Below, in pieces: positions 23,201 to 37,903 of a stretch of DNA of 60,000 nt. A program made the position numbers and the translations under genes. This stretch comes from Takakia lepidozioides (taxonomy: Eukaryota; Streptophyta; Takakiopsida; Takakiales; Takakiaceae). The notes under the pieces are model-generated. The model was not told where the DNA came from, made no database searches, and was given only the letters and a program-made list of their open reading frames with translations. The stretch lies in assembly GCA_030704615.1 (NCBI GenBank), contig CM060734.1, positions 27,034,001 to 27,094,000 on the forward strand, given 5' to 3'. Within the stretch, counting starts at the first letter, position 1. Each line of letters starts with the position of its first letter.

Positions 23201-26200
23201 AGGTACGTGTCGAGTATCAGGTCAATCGAAATTGATTCAAAGGGTGAACCCATCGTTCGATGTTCAAATGAATTTTTGATTGCTTTCAATCTTTGCGAGT
23301 GTGTTGGACATACCTTGTCACATGCTCCTCTCAAGTATGAAGTCAATCAAAATTGATTGAAAGGGTGAACCCATCGTTCGATGTTCAAATGATTTTTGAT
23401 TGCTTTCAAACATTGCGAGTGTGTTGGACATACCTTGTCACATGCTCCTCTCAAGTATGAAGTCAATCAAAATTGATTGAAAGGGTGAACCCATCGTTCG
23501 ATGTTCAAATGAATTTTTGATTGCTTTCAATCTTGCGAGTGTGTTGGACATACCTTGTCACATGCTCCTCTCAAGTATGAAGTCAATCAAAATTGATTGA
23601 AAGGGTGAACCCATCGTTCGATGTTCAAATGATTTTTTGATTGCTTTCAATCTTTGCGAGTGTGTTGGACATACCTTGTCACATGCTCCTCTCAAGTATG
23701 AAGTCAATCAAAATTGATTGAAAGGGTGAACCCATCGTTCGATGTTCAAATGATTTTTGATTGCTTTCAAACATTGCGAGTGTGTTGGACATACCTTGTC
23801 ACATGCTCCTCTCAAGTATGAAGTCAATAAAAATTGATTGAAAGGGTGAACCCATCGTTCGATGTTCAAATGATTTTTGATTGCTTTCAAACATTGCGAG
23901 TGTGTTGGACATACCTTGTCAGAGGTACGTGTCGAGTATGAGGTCAATCGAAATTGATTCAAAGGGTGAACCCATCGTTCGATGTTCAAATGAATTTTTG
24001 ATTGCTTTCAATCTTTGCGAGTGTGTTGGACATACCTTGTCACATGCTCCTCTCAAGTATGAAGTCAATCAAAATTGATTGAAAGGGTGAACCCATCGTT
24101 CGATGTTCAAATGATCTTTGATTGCTTTCAAACATTGCGAGTGTGTTGGACATACCTTGTCAGAGGTACGTGTCGAGTATCAGGTCAATCGAAATTGATT
24201 CAAAGGGTGAACCCATCGTTCGATGTTCAAATGAATTTTTGATTGCTTTCAATCTTTGCGAGTGTGTTGGACATACCTTGTCACATGCTCCTCTCAAGTA
24301 TGAAGTCAATCAAAATTGATTGAAAGGGTGAACCCATCGTTCGATGTTCAAATGATTTTTGATTGCTTTCAAACATTGCGAGTGTGTTGGACATACCTTG
24401 TCACATGCTCCTCTCAAGTATGAAGTCAATCAAAATTGATTGAAAGGGTGAACCCATCGTTCGATGTTCAAATGAATTTTGATTGCTTTCAAACATTGCG
24501 AGTGTGTTGGACATACCTTGTCAGAGGTACCTGTCAAGTATGAAGTCAATCAAAATTGATTCAAAGGGTGAACCCATCGTTCGATGTTCAAATGAATTTT
24601 TGATTGCTTTCAATCTTTGCGAGTGTGTTGGACATACCTTGTCACATGCTCCTCTCAAGTATGAAGTCAATCAAAATTGATTGAAAGGGTGAACCCATCG
24701 TTCGATGTTCAAATGATTTTTGATTGCTTTCAACATTGCGAGTGTGTTGGACATACCTTGTCAGAGGTACGTGTCAAGTATCAGGTCAATCGAAATTGAT
24801 TCAAAGGGTGAACCCATCGTTCGATGTTCAAATGAATTTTTGATTGCTTTCAATCTTTGCGAGTGTGTTGGACATACCTTGTCACATGCTCCTCTCAAGT
24901 ATGAAGTCAATCAAAATTGATTGAAAGGGTGAACCCATCGTTCGATGTTCAAATGATTTTTGATTGCTTTCAAACATTGCGAGTGTGTTGGACATACCTT
25001 GTCACATGCTCCTCTCAAGTATGAAGTCAATCAAAATTGATTGAAAGGGTGAACCCATCGTTCGATGTTCAAATGATTTTTGATTGCTTTCAAACATTGC
25101 GAGTGTGTTGGACATACCTTGTCAGAGGTACGTGTCGAGTATGAGGTCAATCGAAATTGATTCAAAGGGTGAACCCATCGTTCGATGTTCAAATGAATTT
25201 TTGATTGCTTTCAATCTTTGCGAGTGTGTTGGACATACCTTGTCACATGCTCCTCTCAAGTATGAAGTCAATCAAAATTGATTGAAAGGGTGAACCCATC
25301 GTTCGATGTTCAAATGATTTTTGATTGCTTTCAAACATTGCGAGTGTGTTGGACATACCTTGTCAGAGGTACGTGTCAGTATCAGGTCAATCGAAATTGA
25401 TTCAAAGGGTGAACCCATCGTTCGATGTTCAAATGAATTTTTGATTGCTTTCAATCTTTGCGAGTGTGTTGGACATACCTTGTCACATGCTCCTCTCAAG
25501 TATGAAGTCAATCAAAATTGATTGAAAGGGTGAACCCATCGTTCGATGTTCAAATGATTTTTGATTGCTTTCAAACATTGCGAGTGTGTTGGACATACCT
25601 TGTCAGAGGTACGTGTCGAGTATCAGGTCAATCGAAATTGATTCAAAGGGTGAACCCATCGTTCGATGTTCAAATGAATTTTTGATTGCTTTCAATCTTT
25701 GCGAGTGTGTTGGACATACCTTGTCACATGCTCCTCTCAAGTATGAAGTCAATCGAAAATTGATTCAAAGGGTGAACCCATCGTTCGATGTTCAAATGAA
25801 TTTTTGATTGCTTTCAATCTTTGCGAGTGTGTTGGACATACCTTGTCACATGCTCCTCTCAAGTATGAAGTCAATCAAAATTGATTGAAAGGGTGAACCC
25901 ATCGTTCGATGTTCAAATGAATTTTTGATTGCTTTCAAACATTGCGAGTGTGTTGGACATACCTTGTCAGAGGTACGTGTCGAGTATGAGGTCAATCGAA
26001 ATTGATTCAAAGGGTGAACCCATCGTTCGATGTTCAAATGAATTTTTGATTGCTTTCAATCTTTGCGAGTGTGTTGGACATACCTTGTCACATGCTCCTC
26101 TCAAGTATGAAGTCAATCAAAATTGATTGAAAGGGTGAACCCATCGTTCGATGTTCAAATGATTTTTGATTGCTTTCAAACATTGCGAGTGTGTTGGACA

Positions 26201-27920
26201 TACCTTGTCAGAGGTACGTGTCGAGTATCAGGTCAATCGAAATTGATTCAAAGGGTGAACCCATCGTTCGATGTTCAAATGAATTTTTGATTGCTTTCAA
26301 TCTTTGCGAGTGTGTTGGACATACCTTGTCACATGCTCCTCTCAAGTATGAAGTCAATCAAAATTGATTGAAAGGGTGAACCCATCGTTCGATGTTCAAA
26401 TGATCTTTGATTGCTTTCAAACATTGCGAGTGTGTTGGACATACCTTGTCAGAGGTACGTGTCGAGTATCAGGTCAATCGAAATTGATTCAAAGGGTGAA
26501 CCCATCGTTCGATGTTCAAATGAATTTTTGATTGCTTTCAATCTTTGCGAGTGTGTTGGACATACCTTGTCACATGCTCCTCTCAAGTATGAAGTCAATC
26601 AAAATTGATTGAAAGGGTGAACCCATCGTTCGATGTTCAAATGATTTTTGATTGCTTTCAATCTTTGCGAGTGTGTTGGACATACCTTGTCACATGCTCC
26701 TCTCAAGTATGAAGTCAATCAAAATTGATTGAAAGGGTGAACCCATCGTTCGATGTTCAAATGAATTTTTGATTGCTTTCAAACATTGCGAGTGTGTTGG
26801 ACATACCTTGTCACATGCTCCTCTCAAGTATGAAGTCAATCAAAATTGATTGAAAGGGTGAACCCATCGTTCGATGTTCAAATGATTTTGATTGCTTTCA
26901 AACATTGCGAGTGTGTTGGACATACCTTGTCAGAGGTACGTGTCAAGTATCAGTCAATCGAAATTGATTGAAAGGGTGAACCCATCGTTCGATGTTCAAA
27001 TGAATTTTTGATTGCTTTCAATCTTTGCGAGTGTGTTGGACATACCTTGTCACATGCTCCTCTCAAGTATGAAGTCAATCAAAATTGATTGAAAGGGTGA
27101 ACCCATCGTTCGATGTTCAAATGATCTTTGATTGCTTTCAAACATTGCGAGTGTGTTGGACATACCTTGTCAGAGGTACGTGTCGAGTATCAGGTCAATC
27201 GAAATTGATTCAAAGGGTGAACCCATCGTTCGATGTTCAAATGATTTTTGATTGCTTTCAATCTTTGCGAGTGTGTTGGACATACCTTGTCACATGCTCC
27301 TCTCAAGTATGAGGTCAATCAAAATTGATTCAAAGGGTGAACCCATTGTTCGATGTTCAAATGAATTTTGATTGCTTTCAATCTTTGCGAGTGTGTTGGA
27401 CATACCTTGTCACATGCTCCTCTCAAGTATGAAGTCAATCAAAATTGATTGAAAGGGTGAACCCATCGTTCGATGTTCAAATGAATTTTGATTGCTTTCA
27501 AACATTGCGAGTGTGTTGGACATACCTTGTCAGAGGTACGTGTCGAGTATGAGGTCAATCGAAATTGATTCAAAGGGTGAACCCATCGTTCGATGTTCAA
27601 ATGAATTTTTGATTGCTTTCAATCTTTGCGAGTGTGTTGGACATACCTTGTCACATGCTCCTCTCAAGTATGAAGTCAATCAAAATTGATTGAAAGGGTG
27701 AACCCATCGTTCGATGTTCAAATGATCTTTGATTGCTTTCAAACATTGCGAGTGTGTTGGACATACCTTGTCAGAGGTACGTGTCGAGTATCATGTCAAT
27801 CGAAATGGATTCAAAGGGTGAACCCATCGTTCGATGTTCAAATGAATTTTTGATTGCTTTCAATCTTTGCGAGTGTGTTGGACATACCTTGTCACATGCT
27901 CCTCTCAAGTATGAAGTCAA

Positions 27921-27935
27921 TCAAAACAAAGGGTG
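27921..27935 (+). repeat. B/A recombinant monomer with 6-bp deletion
   Basis: The copy reads GTCAATCAAAACAAAGGG. This is the B left side joined to the A right side (CAAAGGG) with TTGATT missing. The change removes the inverted-repeat right arm in this monomer. Confidence 0.75.
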
Positions 27936-30900
27936 AACCCATCGTTCGATGTTCAAATGATTTTTGATTGCTTTCAATCTTTGCGAGTGTGTTGGACATA
28001 CCTTGTCACATGCTCCTCTCAAGTATGAAGTCAATCAAATTGATTGAAAGGGTGAACCCATCGTTCGATGTTCAAATGAATTTTTGATTGCTTTCAAACA
28101 TTGCGAGTGTGTTGGACATACCTTGTCACATGCTCCTCTCAAGTATGAAGTCAATCAAAATTGATTGAAAGGGTGAACCCATCGTTCGATGTTCAAATGA
28201 TCTTTGATTGCTTTCAAACATTGCGAGTGTGTTGGACATACCTTGTCAGAGGTACGTGTCAAGTATCATGTCAATCAAAATGGATTCAAAGGGTGAACCC
28301 ATCGTTCGATGTTCAAATGAATTTTTGATTGCTTTCAATCTTTGCGAGTGTGTTGGACATACCTTGTCACATGCTCCTCTCAAGTATGAAGTCAATCAAA
28401 ATTGATTGAAAGGGTGAACCCATCGTTCGATGTTCAAATGATCTTTGATTGCTTTCAAACATTGCGAGTGTGTTGGACATACCTTGTCAGAGGTACGTGT
28501 CGAGTATCAGGTCAATCGAAATTGATTCAAAGGGTGAACCCATCGTTCGATGTTCAAATGAATTTTTGATTGCTTCAATCTTTGCGAGTGTGTTGGACAT
28601 ACCTTGTCACATGCTCCTCTCAAGTATGAGGTCAATCGAAATTGATTCAAAGGGTGAACCCATCGTTCGATGTTCAAATGAATTTTTGATTGCTTTCAAT
28701 CTTTGCGAGTGTGTTGGACATACCTTGTCACATGCTCCTCTCAAGTATGAAGTCAATCAAAATTGATTGAAAGGGTGAACCCATCGTTCGATGTTCAAAT
28801 GAATTTTGATTGCTTTCAAACATTGCGAGTGTGTTGGACATACCTTGTCAGAGGTACGTGTCGAGTATGAGGTCAATCGAAATTGATTCAAAGGGTGAAC
28901 CCATCGTTCGATGTTCAAATGAATTTTTGATTGCTTTCAATCTTTGCGAGTGTGTTGGACATACCTTGTCACATGCTCCTCTCAAGTATGAAGTCAATCA
29001 AAATTGATTGAAAGGGTGAACCCATCGTTCGATGTTCAAATGATCTTTGATTGCTTTCAAACATTGCGAGTGTGTTGGACATACCTTGTCAGAGGTACGT
29101 GTCGAGTATCAGTCAATCGAAATTGATTCAAAGGGTGAACCCATCGTTCGATGTTCAAATGAATTTTTGATTGCTTTCAATCTTTGCGAGTGTGTTGGAC
29201 ATACCTTGTCACATGCTCCTCTCAAGTATGAAGTCAATCAAAATTGATTGAAAGGGTGAACCCATCGTTCGATGTTCAAATGATTTTTGATTGCTTTCAA
29301 TCTTTGCGAGTGTGTTGGACATACCTTGTCACATGCTCCTCTCAAGTATGAAGTCAATCAAAATTGATTGAAAGGGTGAACCCATCGTTCGATGTTCAAA
29401 TGAATTTTGATTGCTTTCAAACATTGCGAGTGTGTTGGACATACCTTGTCAGAGGTACGTGTCAGTATGAGGTCAATCGAAATTGATTCAAAGGGTGAAC
29501 CCATCGTTCGATGTTCAAATGAATTTTTGATTGCTTTCAATCTTTGCGAGTGTGTTGGACATACCTTGTCACATGCTCCTCTCAAGTATGAAGTCAATCA
29601 AAATTGATTGAAAGGGTGAACCCATCGTTCGATGTTCAAATGATCTTTGATTGCTTTCAAACATTGCGAGTGTGTTGGACATACCTTGTCAGAGGTACGT
29701 GTCGAGTATCAGGTCAATCGAAATTGATTCAAAGGGTGAACCCATCGTTCGATGTTCAAATGAATTTTTGATTGCTTTCAATCTTTGCGAGTGTGTTGGA
29801 CATACCTTGTCACATGCTCCTCTCAAGTATGAAGTCAATCAAAATTGATTGAAAGGGTGAACCATCGTTCGATGTTCAAATGATCTTTGATTGCTTCAAA
29901 CATTGCGAGTGTGTTGGACATACCTTGTCAGAGGTACGTGTCGAGTATCAGGTCAATCGAAATTGATTCAAAGGGTGAACCCATCGTTCGATGTTCAAAT
30001 GAATTTTTGATTGCTTTCAATCTTTGCGAGTGTGTTGGACATACCTTGTCACATGCTCCTCTCAAGTATGAGTCAATCGAAATTGATTCAAAGGGTGAAC
30101 CCATCGTTCGATGTTCAAATGAATTTTGATTGCTTTCAATCTTTGCGAGTGTGTGGACATACCTTGTCACATGCTCCTCTCAAGTATGAAGTCAATCAAA
30201 ATTGATTGAAAGGGTGAACCCATCGTTCGATGTTCAAATGATTTTTGATTGCTTTCAATCTTTGCGAGTGTGTTGGACATACCTTGTCACATGCTCCTCT
30301 CAAGTATGAAGTCAAAATTGATTGAAAGGGTGAACCCATCGTTCGATGTTCAAATGATTTTGATTGCTTTCAAACATGGCGAGTGTGTTGGACATACCTT
30401 GTCAGAGGTACATGTCAAGTATGAGGTCAATCGAAATTGATTCAAAGGGTGAACCCATCGTTCGATGTTCAAATGAATTTTTGATTGCTTTCAATCTTTG
30501 CGAGTGTGTTGGACATACCTTGTCACATGCTCCTCTCAAGTATGAAGTCAATCAAAATTGATTGAAAGGGTGAACCCATCGTTCGATGTTCAAATGATCT
30601 TTGATTGCTTTCAAACATGGCGAGGTGTTGGACATACCTTGTCAGAGGTACGTGTCGAGTATCAGGTCAATCGAAATTGATTCAAAGGGTGAACCCATCG
30701 TTCGATGTTCAAATGAATTTTTGATTGCTTTCAATCTTTGCGAGTGTGTTGGACATCTTGTCACATGCTCCTCTCAAGTATGAAGTCAATCAAATTGATT
30801 GAAAGGGTGAACCCATCGTTCGATGTTCAAATGATCTTTGATTGCTTTCAAACATTGCGAGTGTGTTGGACATACCTTGTCAGAGGTACGTGTCGAGTAT

Positions 30901-31751
30901 CAGGTCAATCGAAATTGATTCAAAGGGTGAACCCATCGTCGATGTTCAAATGAATTTTTGATTGCATTCAATCTTTGCGAGTGTGTTGGACATACCTTGT
31001 CACATGCTCCTCTCAAGTATGAGTCAATCGAAATTGATTCAAAGGGTGAACCCATCGTTCGATGTTCAAATGATTTTTGATTGCTTTCAATCTTTGCGAG
31101 TGTGTTGGACATACCTTGTCACATGCTCCTCTCAAGTATGAAGTCAATCAAAATTGATTGAAAGGGTGAACCCATCATCGATTCGATGTTCAAATGAATT
31201 TGATTGCTTTCAAACATTGCGAGTGTGTTGGACATACCTTGTCAGAGGTACGTGTCGAGTACAGGTCAATCGAAATTGATTCAAAGGGTGAACCCATCGT
31301 TCGATGTTCAAATGAATTTTTGATTGCTTTCAATCTTTGCGAGTGTGTTGGACATACCTTGTCACATGCTCCTCTCAAGTATGAGGTCAATCGAAATTGA
31401 TTCAAAGGGTGAACCCATGTTCGATGTTCAAATGAATTTTTGATTGCTTTCAATCTTTGCGAGTGTGTTGGACATACCTTGTCACATGCTCCTCTCAAGT
31501 ATGAAGTCAATCAAAATTGATTGAAAGGGTGAACCCATCGTTCGATGTTCAAATGATCTTTGATTGCTTTCAAACATTGCGAGTGTGTTGGACATACCTT
31601 GTCAGAGGTACGTGTCGAGTATCATGTCAATCGAAATTGATTCAAAGGGTGAACCCATCGTTCGATGTTCAAATGAATTTGATTGCTTTCAATCTTTGCG
31701 AGTGTGTTGGACATACCTTGTCACATGCTCCTCTCAAGTATGAAGTCAATC

Positions 31752-31763
31752 AAAAAAAAAAAA
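31752..31763 (+). repeat. A12 run replacing the central inverted repeat
   Basis: Where a B monomer should read CAAAATTGATTGAAAGGG, this copy reads C, twelve A, then GGG. It is the only long homopolymer I found in the window. It could be a true slippage or replacement event, or a sequencing or consensus error. Confidence 0.75.
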
Positions 31764-33946
31764 GGGTGAACCCATCGTTCGATGTTCAAATGATTTTTGA
31801 TTGCTTTCAATCTTTGCGAGTGTGTTGGACATACCTTGTCACATGCTCCTCTCAAGTATGAAGTCAATCAAAATTGATTGAAAGGGTGAACCCATCGTTC
31901 GATGTTCAAATGAATTTGATTGCTTTCAAACATTGCGAGTGTGTTGGACATACCTTGTCACATGCTCCTCTCAAGTATGAAGTCAATCAAAATTGATTGA
32001 AAGGGTGAACCCATCGTTCGATGTTCAAATGATCTTTGATTGCTTTCAAACATTGCGAGTGTGTTGGACATACCTTGTCACATGCTCTCTCAAGTATGAA
32101 GTCAATCAAAATTGATTGAAAGGGTGAACCCATCGTTCGATGTTCAAATGATTTTTGATTGCTTTCAAACATTGCGAGTGTGTTGGACATACCTTGTCAG
32201 AGGTACGTGTCAAGTATCAGGTCAATCGAAATTGATTCAAAGGGTGAACCCATCGTTCGATGTTCAAATGAATTTTTGATTGCTTTCAATCTTTGCGAGT
32301 GTGTTGGACATACCTTGTCACATGCTCCTCTCAAGTATGAAGTCAATCAAAATTGATTGAAAGGGTGAACCCATCGTTCGATGTTCAAATGATCTTTGAT
32401 TGCTTTCAAACATTGCGAGTGTGTTGGACATACCTTGTCAGAGGTACGTGTCGAGTATCAGGTCAATCGAAATTGATTCAAAGGGTGAACCCATCGTTCG
32501 ATGTTCAAATGAATTTTGATTGCTTTCAATCTTTGCGAGTGTGTTGGACATACCTTGTCACACTCCTCTCAAGTATGAAGTCAATCAAAATTGATTGAAA
32601 GGGTGAACCCATCGTTCGATGTTCAAATGATTTTGATTGCTTTCAACATTGCGAGAGTGTGTTGGACATACCTTGTCACATGCTCCTCTCAAGTATGAAG
32701 TCAATCAAAATTGATTGAAAGGGTGAACCCATCGTTCGATGTTCAAATGATCTTTGATTGCTTTCAAACATTGCGAGTGTGTTGGACATACCTTGTCAGA
32801 GGTACGTGTCAAGTATCGTCAATCGAAATTGATTCAAAGGGTGAACCCATCGTTCGATGTTCAAATGAATTTTTGATTGCTTTCAATCTTTGCGAGTGTG
32901 TTGGACATACCTTGTCACATGCTCCTCTCAAGTATGAGGTCAATCGAAATTGATTCAAAGGGTGAACCCATGTTCGATGTTCAAATGAATTTTGATTGCT
33001 TTCAATCTTTGCGAGTGTGTTGGACATACCTTGTCACATGCTCCTCTCAAGTATGAAGTCAATCAAAATTGATTGAAAGGGTGAACCCATCGTTCGATGT
33101 TCAAATGATTTTTGATTGCTTTCAAACATTGCGAGTGTGTTGGACATACCTTGTCAGAGGTACGTGTCGAGTATGAGGTCAATCGAAATTGATTCAAAGG
33201 GTGAACCCATCGTTCGATGTTCAAATGAATTTTGATTGCTTTCAATCTTTGCGAGTGTGTTGGACATACCTTGTCACATGCTCCTCTCAAGTATGAAGTC
33301 AATCAAAATTGATTGAAAGGGTGAACCCATCGTTCGATGTTCAAATGATCTTTGATTGCTTTCAAACATGGCGAGTGTGTTGGACATACCTTGTCAGAGG
33401 TACGTGTCGAGTATCATGTCAATCGAAATGGATTCAAAGGGTGAACCCATCGTTCGATGTTCAAATGAATTTTTGATTGCTTTCAATCTTGCGAGTGTTT
33501 GGACATACCTTGTCACATGCTCCTCTCAAGTATGAAGTCAATCAAAATTGATTGAAAGGGTGAACCCATCGTTCGATGTTCAAATGATTTTGATTGCTTT
33601 CAATCTTTGCGAGTGTGTTGGACATACCTTGTCACATGCTCCTCTCAAGTATGAAGTCAATCAAAATTGATTGAAAGGTGAACCCATCGTTCGATGTTCA
33701 AATGAATTTTTGATTGCTTTCAAACATTGCGAGTGTGTTGGACTTACCTTGTCAGAGGTACGTGTCAAGTATCAGTCAATCGAAATTGATTCAAAGGTTG
33801 AACCCATCGTTCGATGTTCAAATGATTTTTGATTGCTTTCAATCTTTGCGAGTGTGTTGGACATACCTTGTCACATGCTCCTCTCAAGTATGAAGTCAAT
33901 CAAAATTGATTGAAAGGGTGAACCCATCGTTCGATGTTCAAATGAT

Positions 33947-34305
33947 TTTGATTGCTTTCAAACATTGCGAGTGTGTTGGACATACCTTGTCAGAGGTACG
34001 TGTCAAGTATGAGGTCAATCGAAATTGATTGAAAGGGTGAACCCATCGTTCGATGTTCAAATGAATTGATTGCTTTCAAACTTTGCGAGTGTGTTGGACA
34101 TACCTTGTCACATGCTCCTCTCAAGTATGAGGTCAATCGAAATTGATTCAAAGGGTGAACCCATCGTTCGATGTTCAAATGAATTTTTGATTGCTTTCAA
34201 TCTTTGCGAGTGTGTTGGACATACCTTGTCACATGCTCCTCTCAAGTATGAAGTCAATCAAAATTGATTGAAAGGGTGAACCCATCGTTCGATGTTCAAA
34301 TGATC
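33947..34305 (+). repeat. Marker cassette A*-B'-B, copy 1
   Basis: Three monomers with linked variants. A* has an A centre but a B-like GATTGAAAGGG right side. B' has a B centre followed by TATGAGGTCAATCGAAATTG and GATTCAAAGGG. A normal B follows, and then an A with an altered TTGGACATACC (here GTGTGGCCTACC). The same order recurs at 37543, 40667, 43185 and 45461. Confidence 0.75.
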
Positions 34306-37300
34306 TTTGATTGCTTTCAAACATTGCGAGTGTGTGGCCTACCTTGTCAGAGGTACGTGTCGAGTATCAGGTCAATCGAAATTGATTCAAAGGGTGAACC
34401 CATCGTTCGATGTTCAAATGAATTTTTGATTGCTTTCAATCTTTGCGAGTGTGTTGGACATACCTTGTCACATGCTCCTCTCAAGTATGAAGTCAATCAA
34501 ATTGATTGAAAGGGTGAACCCATCGTTCGATGTTCAAATGATTTTTGATTGCTTTCAAACATTGCGAGTGTGTTGGACATACCTTGTCACATGCTCCTCT
34601 CAAGTATGAAGTCAATCAAAATTGATTGAAAGGGTGAACCCATCGTTCGATGTTCAAATGATTTTGATTGCTTTCAAACATTGCGAGTGTGTTGGACATA
34701 CCTTGTCAGAGGTACGTGTCGAGTATCAGGTCAATCGAAATGATTCAAAGGGTGAACCCATCGTTCGATGTTCAAATGATTTTTGATTGCTTTCAATCTT
34801 TGCGAGTGTGTTGGACATACCTTGTCACATGCTCCTCTCAAGTATGAAGTCAATCAAAATTGATTGAAAGGGTGAACCCATCGTTCGATGTTCAAATGAT
34901 CTTTGATTGCTTTCAAACATTGCGAGTGTGTTGGACATACCTTGTCAGAGGTACGTGTCGAGTATCAGTCAATCGAAATTGATTCAAAGGGTGAACCCAT
35001 CGTTCGATGTTCAAATGAATTTTTGATTGCTTTCAATCTTGCGAGTGTGTTGGACATACCTTGTCACATGCTCCTCTCAAGTATGAAGTCAATCAAAATT
35101 GATTGAAAGGGTGAACCCATCGTTCGATGTTCAAATGATTTTTGATTGCTTTCAAACATTGCGAGTGTGTTGGACATACCTTGTCACATGCTCCTCTCAA
35201 GTATGAAGTCAATCAAAATTGATTGAAAGGGTGAACCCATCGTTCGATGTTCAAATGATTTTTGATTGCTTTCAAACATTGCGAGTGTGTTGGACATACC
35301 TTGTCAGAGGTACGTGTCGAGTATGAGGTCAATCGAAATTGATTCAAAGGGTGAACCCATCGTTCGATGTTCAAATGAATTTTTGATTGCTTTCAATCTT
35401 TGCGAGTGTGTTGGACATACCTTGTCACATGCTCCTCTCAAGTATGAAGTCAATCAAAATTGATTGAAAGGGTGAACCCATCGTTCGATGTTCAAATGAT
35501 TTTTGATTGCTTTCAATCTTTGCGAGTGTGTTGGACATACCTTGTCACATGCTCCTCTCAAGTATGAAGTCAATCAAAATTGATTGAAAGGGTGAACCCA
35601 TCGTTCGATGTTCAAATGATTTTTGATTGCTTTCAAACATTGCGAGTGTGTTGGACATACCTTGTCAGAGGTACGTGTCGAGTATGAGGTCAATCGAAAT
35701 TGATTCAAAGGGTGAACCCATCGTTCGATGTTCAAATGAATTTTTGATTGCTTTCAATCTTTGCGAGTGTGTTGGACATACCTTGTCACATGCTCCTCTC
35801 AAGTATGAAGTCAATCAAAATTGATTGAAAGGGTGAACCCATCGTTCGATGTTCAAATGATCTTTGATTGCTTTCAAACATTGCGAGTGTGTTGGACATA
35901 CCTTGTCAGAGGTACGTGTCAAGTATCAGGTCAATCGAAATGATTCAAAGGTTGAACCCATCGTTCGATGTTCAAATGAATTTTTGATTGCTTTCAATCT
36001 TTGCGAGTGTGTTGGACATACCTTGTCACATGCTCCTCTCAAGTATGAAGTCAATCAAAATTGATTGAAAGGGTGAACCCATCGTTCGATGTTCAAATGA
36101 TTTTGATTGCTTTCAACATTGCGAGTGTGTTGGACATACCTTGTCAGAGGTACGTGTCAGTATGAGTCAATCGAAATTGATTGAAAGGGTGAACCCATCG
36201 TTCGATGTTCAAATGAATTTTTGATTGCTTTCAATCTTTGCGAGTGTGTTGGACATACCTTGTCAGAGGCTCCTCTCAAGTATGAGTCAATCGAAATTGA
36301 TTCAAAGGGTGAACCCATCGTTCGATGTTCAAATGAATTTTTGATTGCTTTCAATCTTTGCGAGTGTGTTGGACATACCTTGTCACATGCTCCTCTCAAG
36401 TATGAAGTCAATCAAAATTGATTGAAAGGGTGAACCCATCGTTCGATGTTCAAATGATTTTTGATTGCTTTCAAACATTGCGAGTGTGTTGGACATACCT
36501 TGTCACATGCTCCTCTCAAGTATGAAGTCAATCAAAATTGATTGAAAGGGTGAACCCATCGTTCGATGTTCAAATGATCTTTGATTGCTTTCAAACATTG
36601 CGAGTGTGTTGGACATACCTTGTCAGAGGTACGTGTCAAGTATCAGGTCAATCGAAATTGATTCAAAGGGTGAACCCATCGTTCGATGTTCAAATGAATT
36701 TTGATTGCTTTCAATCTTTGCGAGTGTGTTGGACATACCTTGTCACATGCTCCTCTCAAGTATGAAGTCAATCAAAATTGATTGAAAGGGTGAACCCATC
36801 GTTCGATGTTCAAATGATTTTTGATTGCTTTCAAACATTGCGAGTGTGTTGGACATACCTTGTCAGAGGTACGTGTCGAGTATGAGGTCAATCGAAATTG
36901 ATTCAAAGGGTGAACCCATCGTTCGATGTTCAAATGAATTTTTGATTGCTTTCAATCTTTGCGAGTGTGTTGGACATACCTTGTCACATGCTCCTCTCAA
37001 GTATGAAGGTCAATCAAAATTGATTGAAAGGGTGAACCCATCGTTCGATGTTCAAATGATTTTTGATTGCTTTCAATCTTTGCGAGTGTGTTGGACATAC
37101 CTTGTCACATGCTCCTCTCAAGTATGAAGTCAATCAAAATTGATTGAAAGGGTGAACCCATCGTTCGATGTTCAAATGATTTTTGATTGCTTTCAATCTT
37201 TGCGAGTGTGTTGGACATACCTTGTCACATGCTCCTCTCAAGTATGAAGTCAATCAAAATTGATTGAAAGGGTGAACCCATCGTTCGATGTTCAAATGAT

Positions 37301-37542
37301 TTTTGATTGCTTTCAAACATTGCGAGTGTGTTGGACATACCTTGTCAGAGGTACGTGTCAAGTATCAGGTCAATCGAAATTGATTCAAAGGGTGAACCCA
37401 TCGTTCGATGTTCAAATGAATTTTTGATTGCTTTCAATCTTTGCGAGTGTGTTGGACATACCTTGTCACATGCTCCTCTCAAGTATGAAGTCAATCAAAA
37501 TTGATTGAAAGGGTGAACCCATCGTTCGATGTTCAAATGATC

Positions 37543-37903
37543 TTTGATTGCTTCAAACATTGCGAGTGTGTTGGACATACCTTGTCAGAGGTACGTGTCG
37601 AGTATCAGGTCAATCGAAATTGATTGAAAGGGTGAACCCATCGTTCGATGTTCAAATGAATTTTTGATTGCTTTCAATCTTTGCGAGTGTGTTGGACATA
37701 CCTTGTCACATGCTCCTCTCAAGTATGAGGTCAATCGAAATTGATTCAAAGGGTGAACCCATTGTTCGATGTTCAAATGAATTTTTGATTGCTTTCAATC
37801 TTTGCGAGTGTGTTGGACATACCTTGTCACATGCTCCTCTCAAGTATGAAGTCAATCAAAATTGATTGAAAGGGTGAACCCATCGTTCGATGTTCAAATG
37901 ATC
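37543..37903 (+). repeat. Marker cassette A*-B'-B, copy 2
   Basis: Same linked variants as the copy at 33947. Here B' also has CCCATTGTTCG near 37761, and the following A reads TTGGACTTACC near 37936. It lies 3596 bp after copy 1. Confidence 0.75.
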
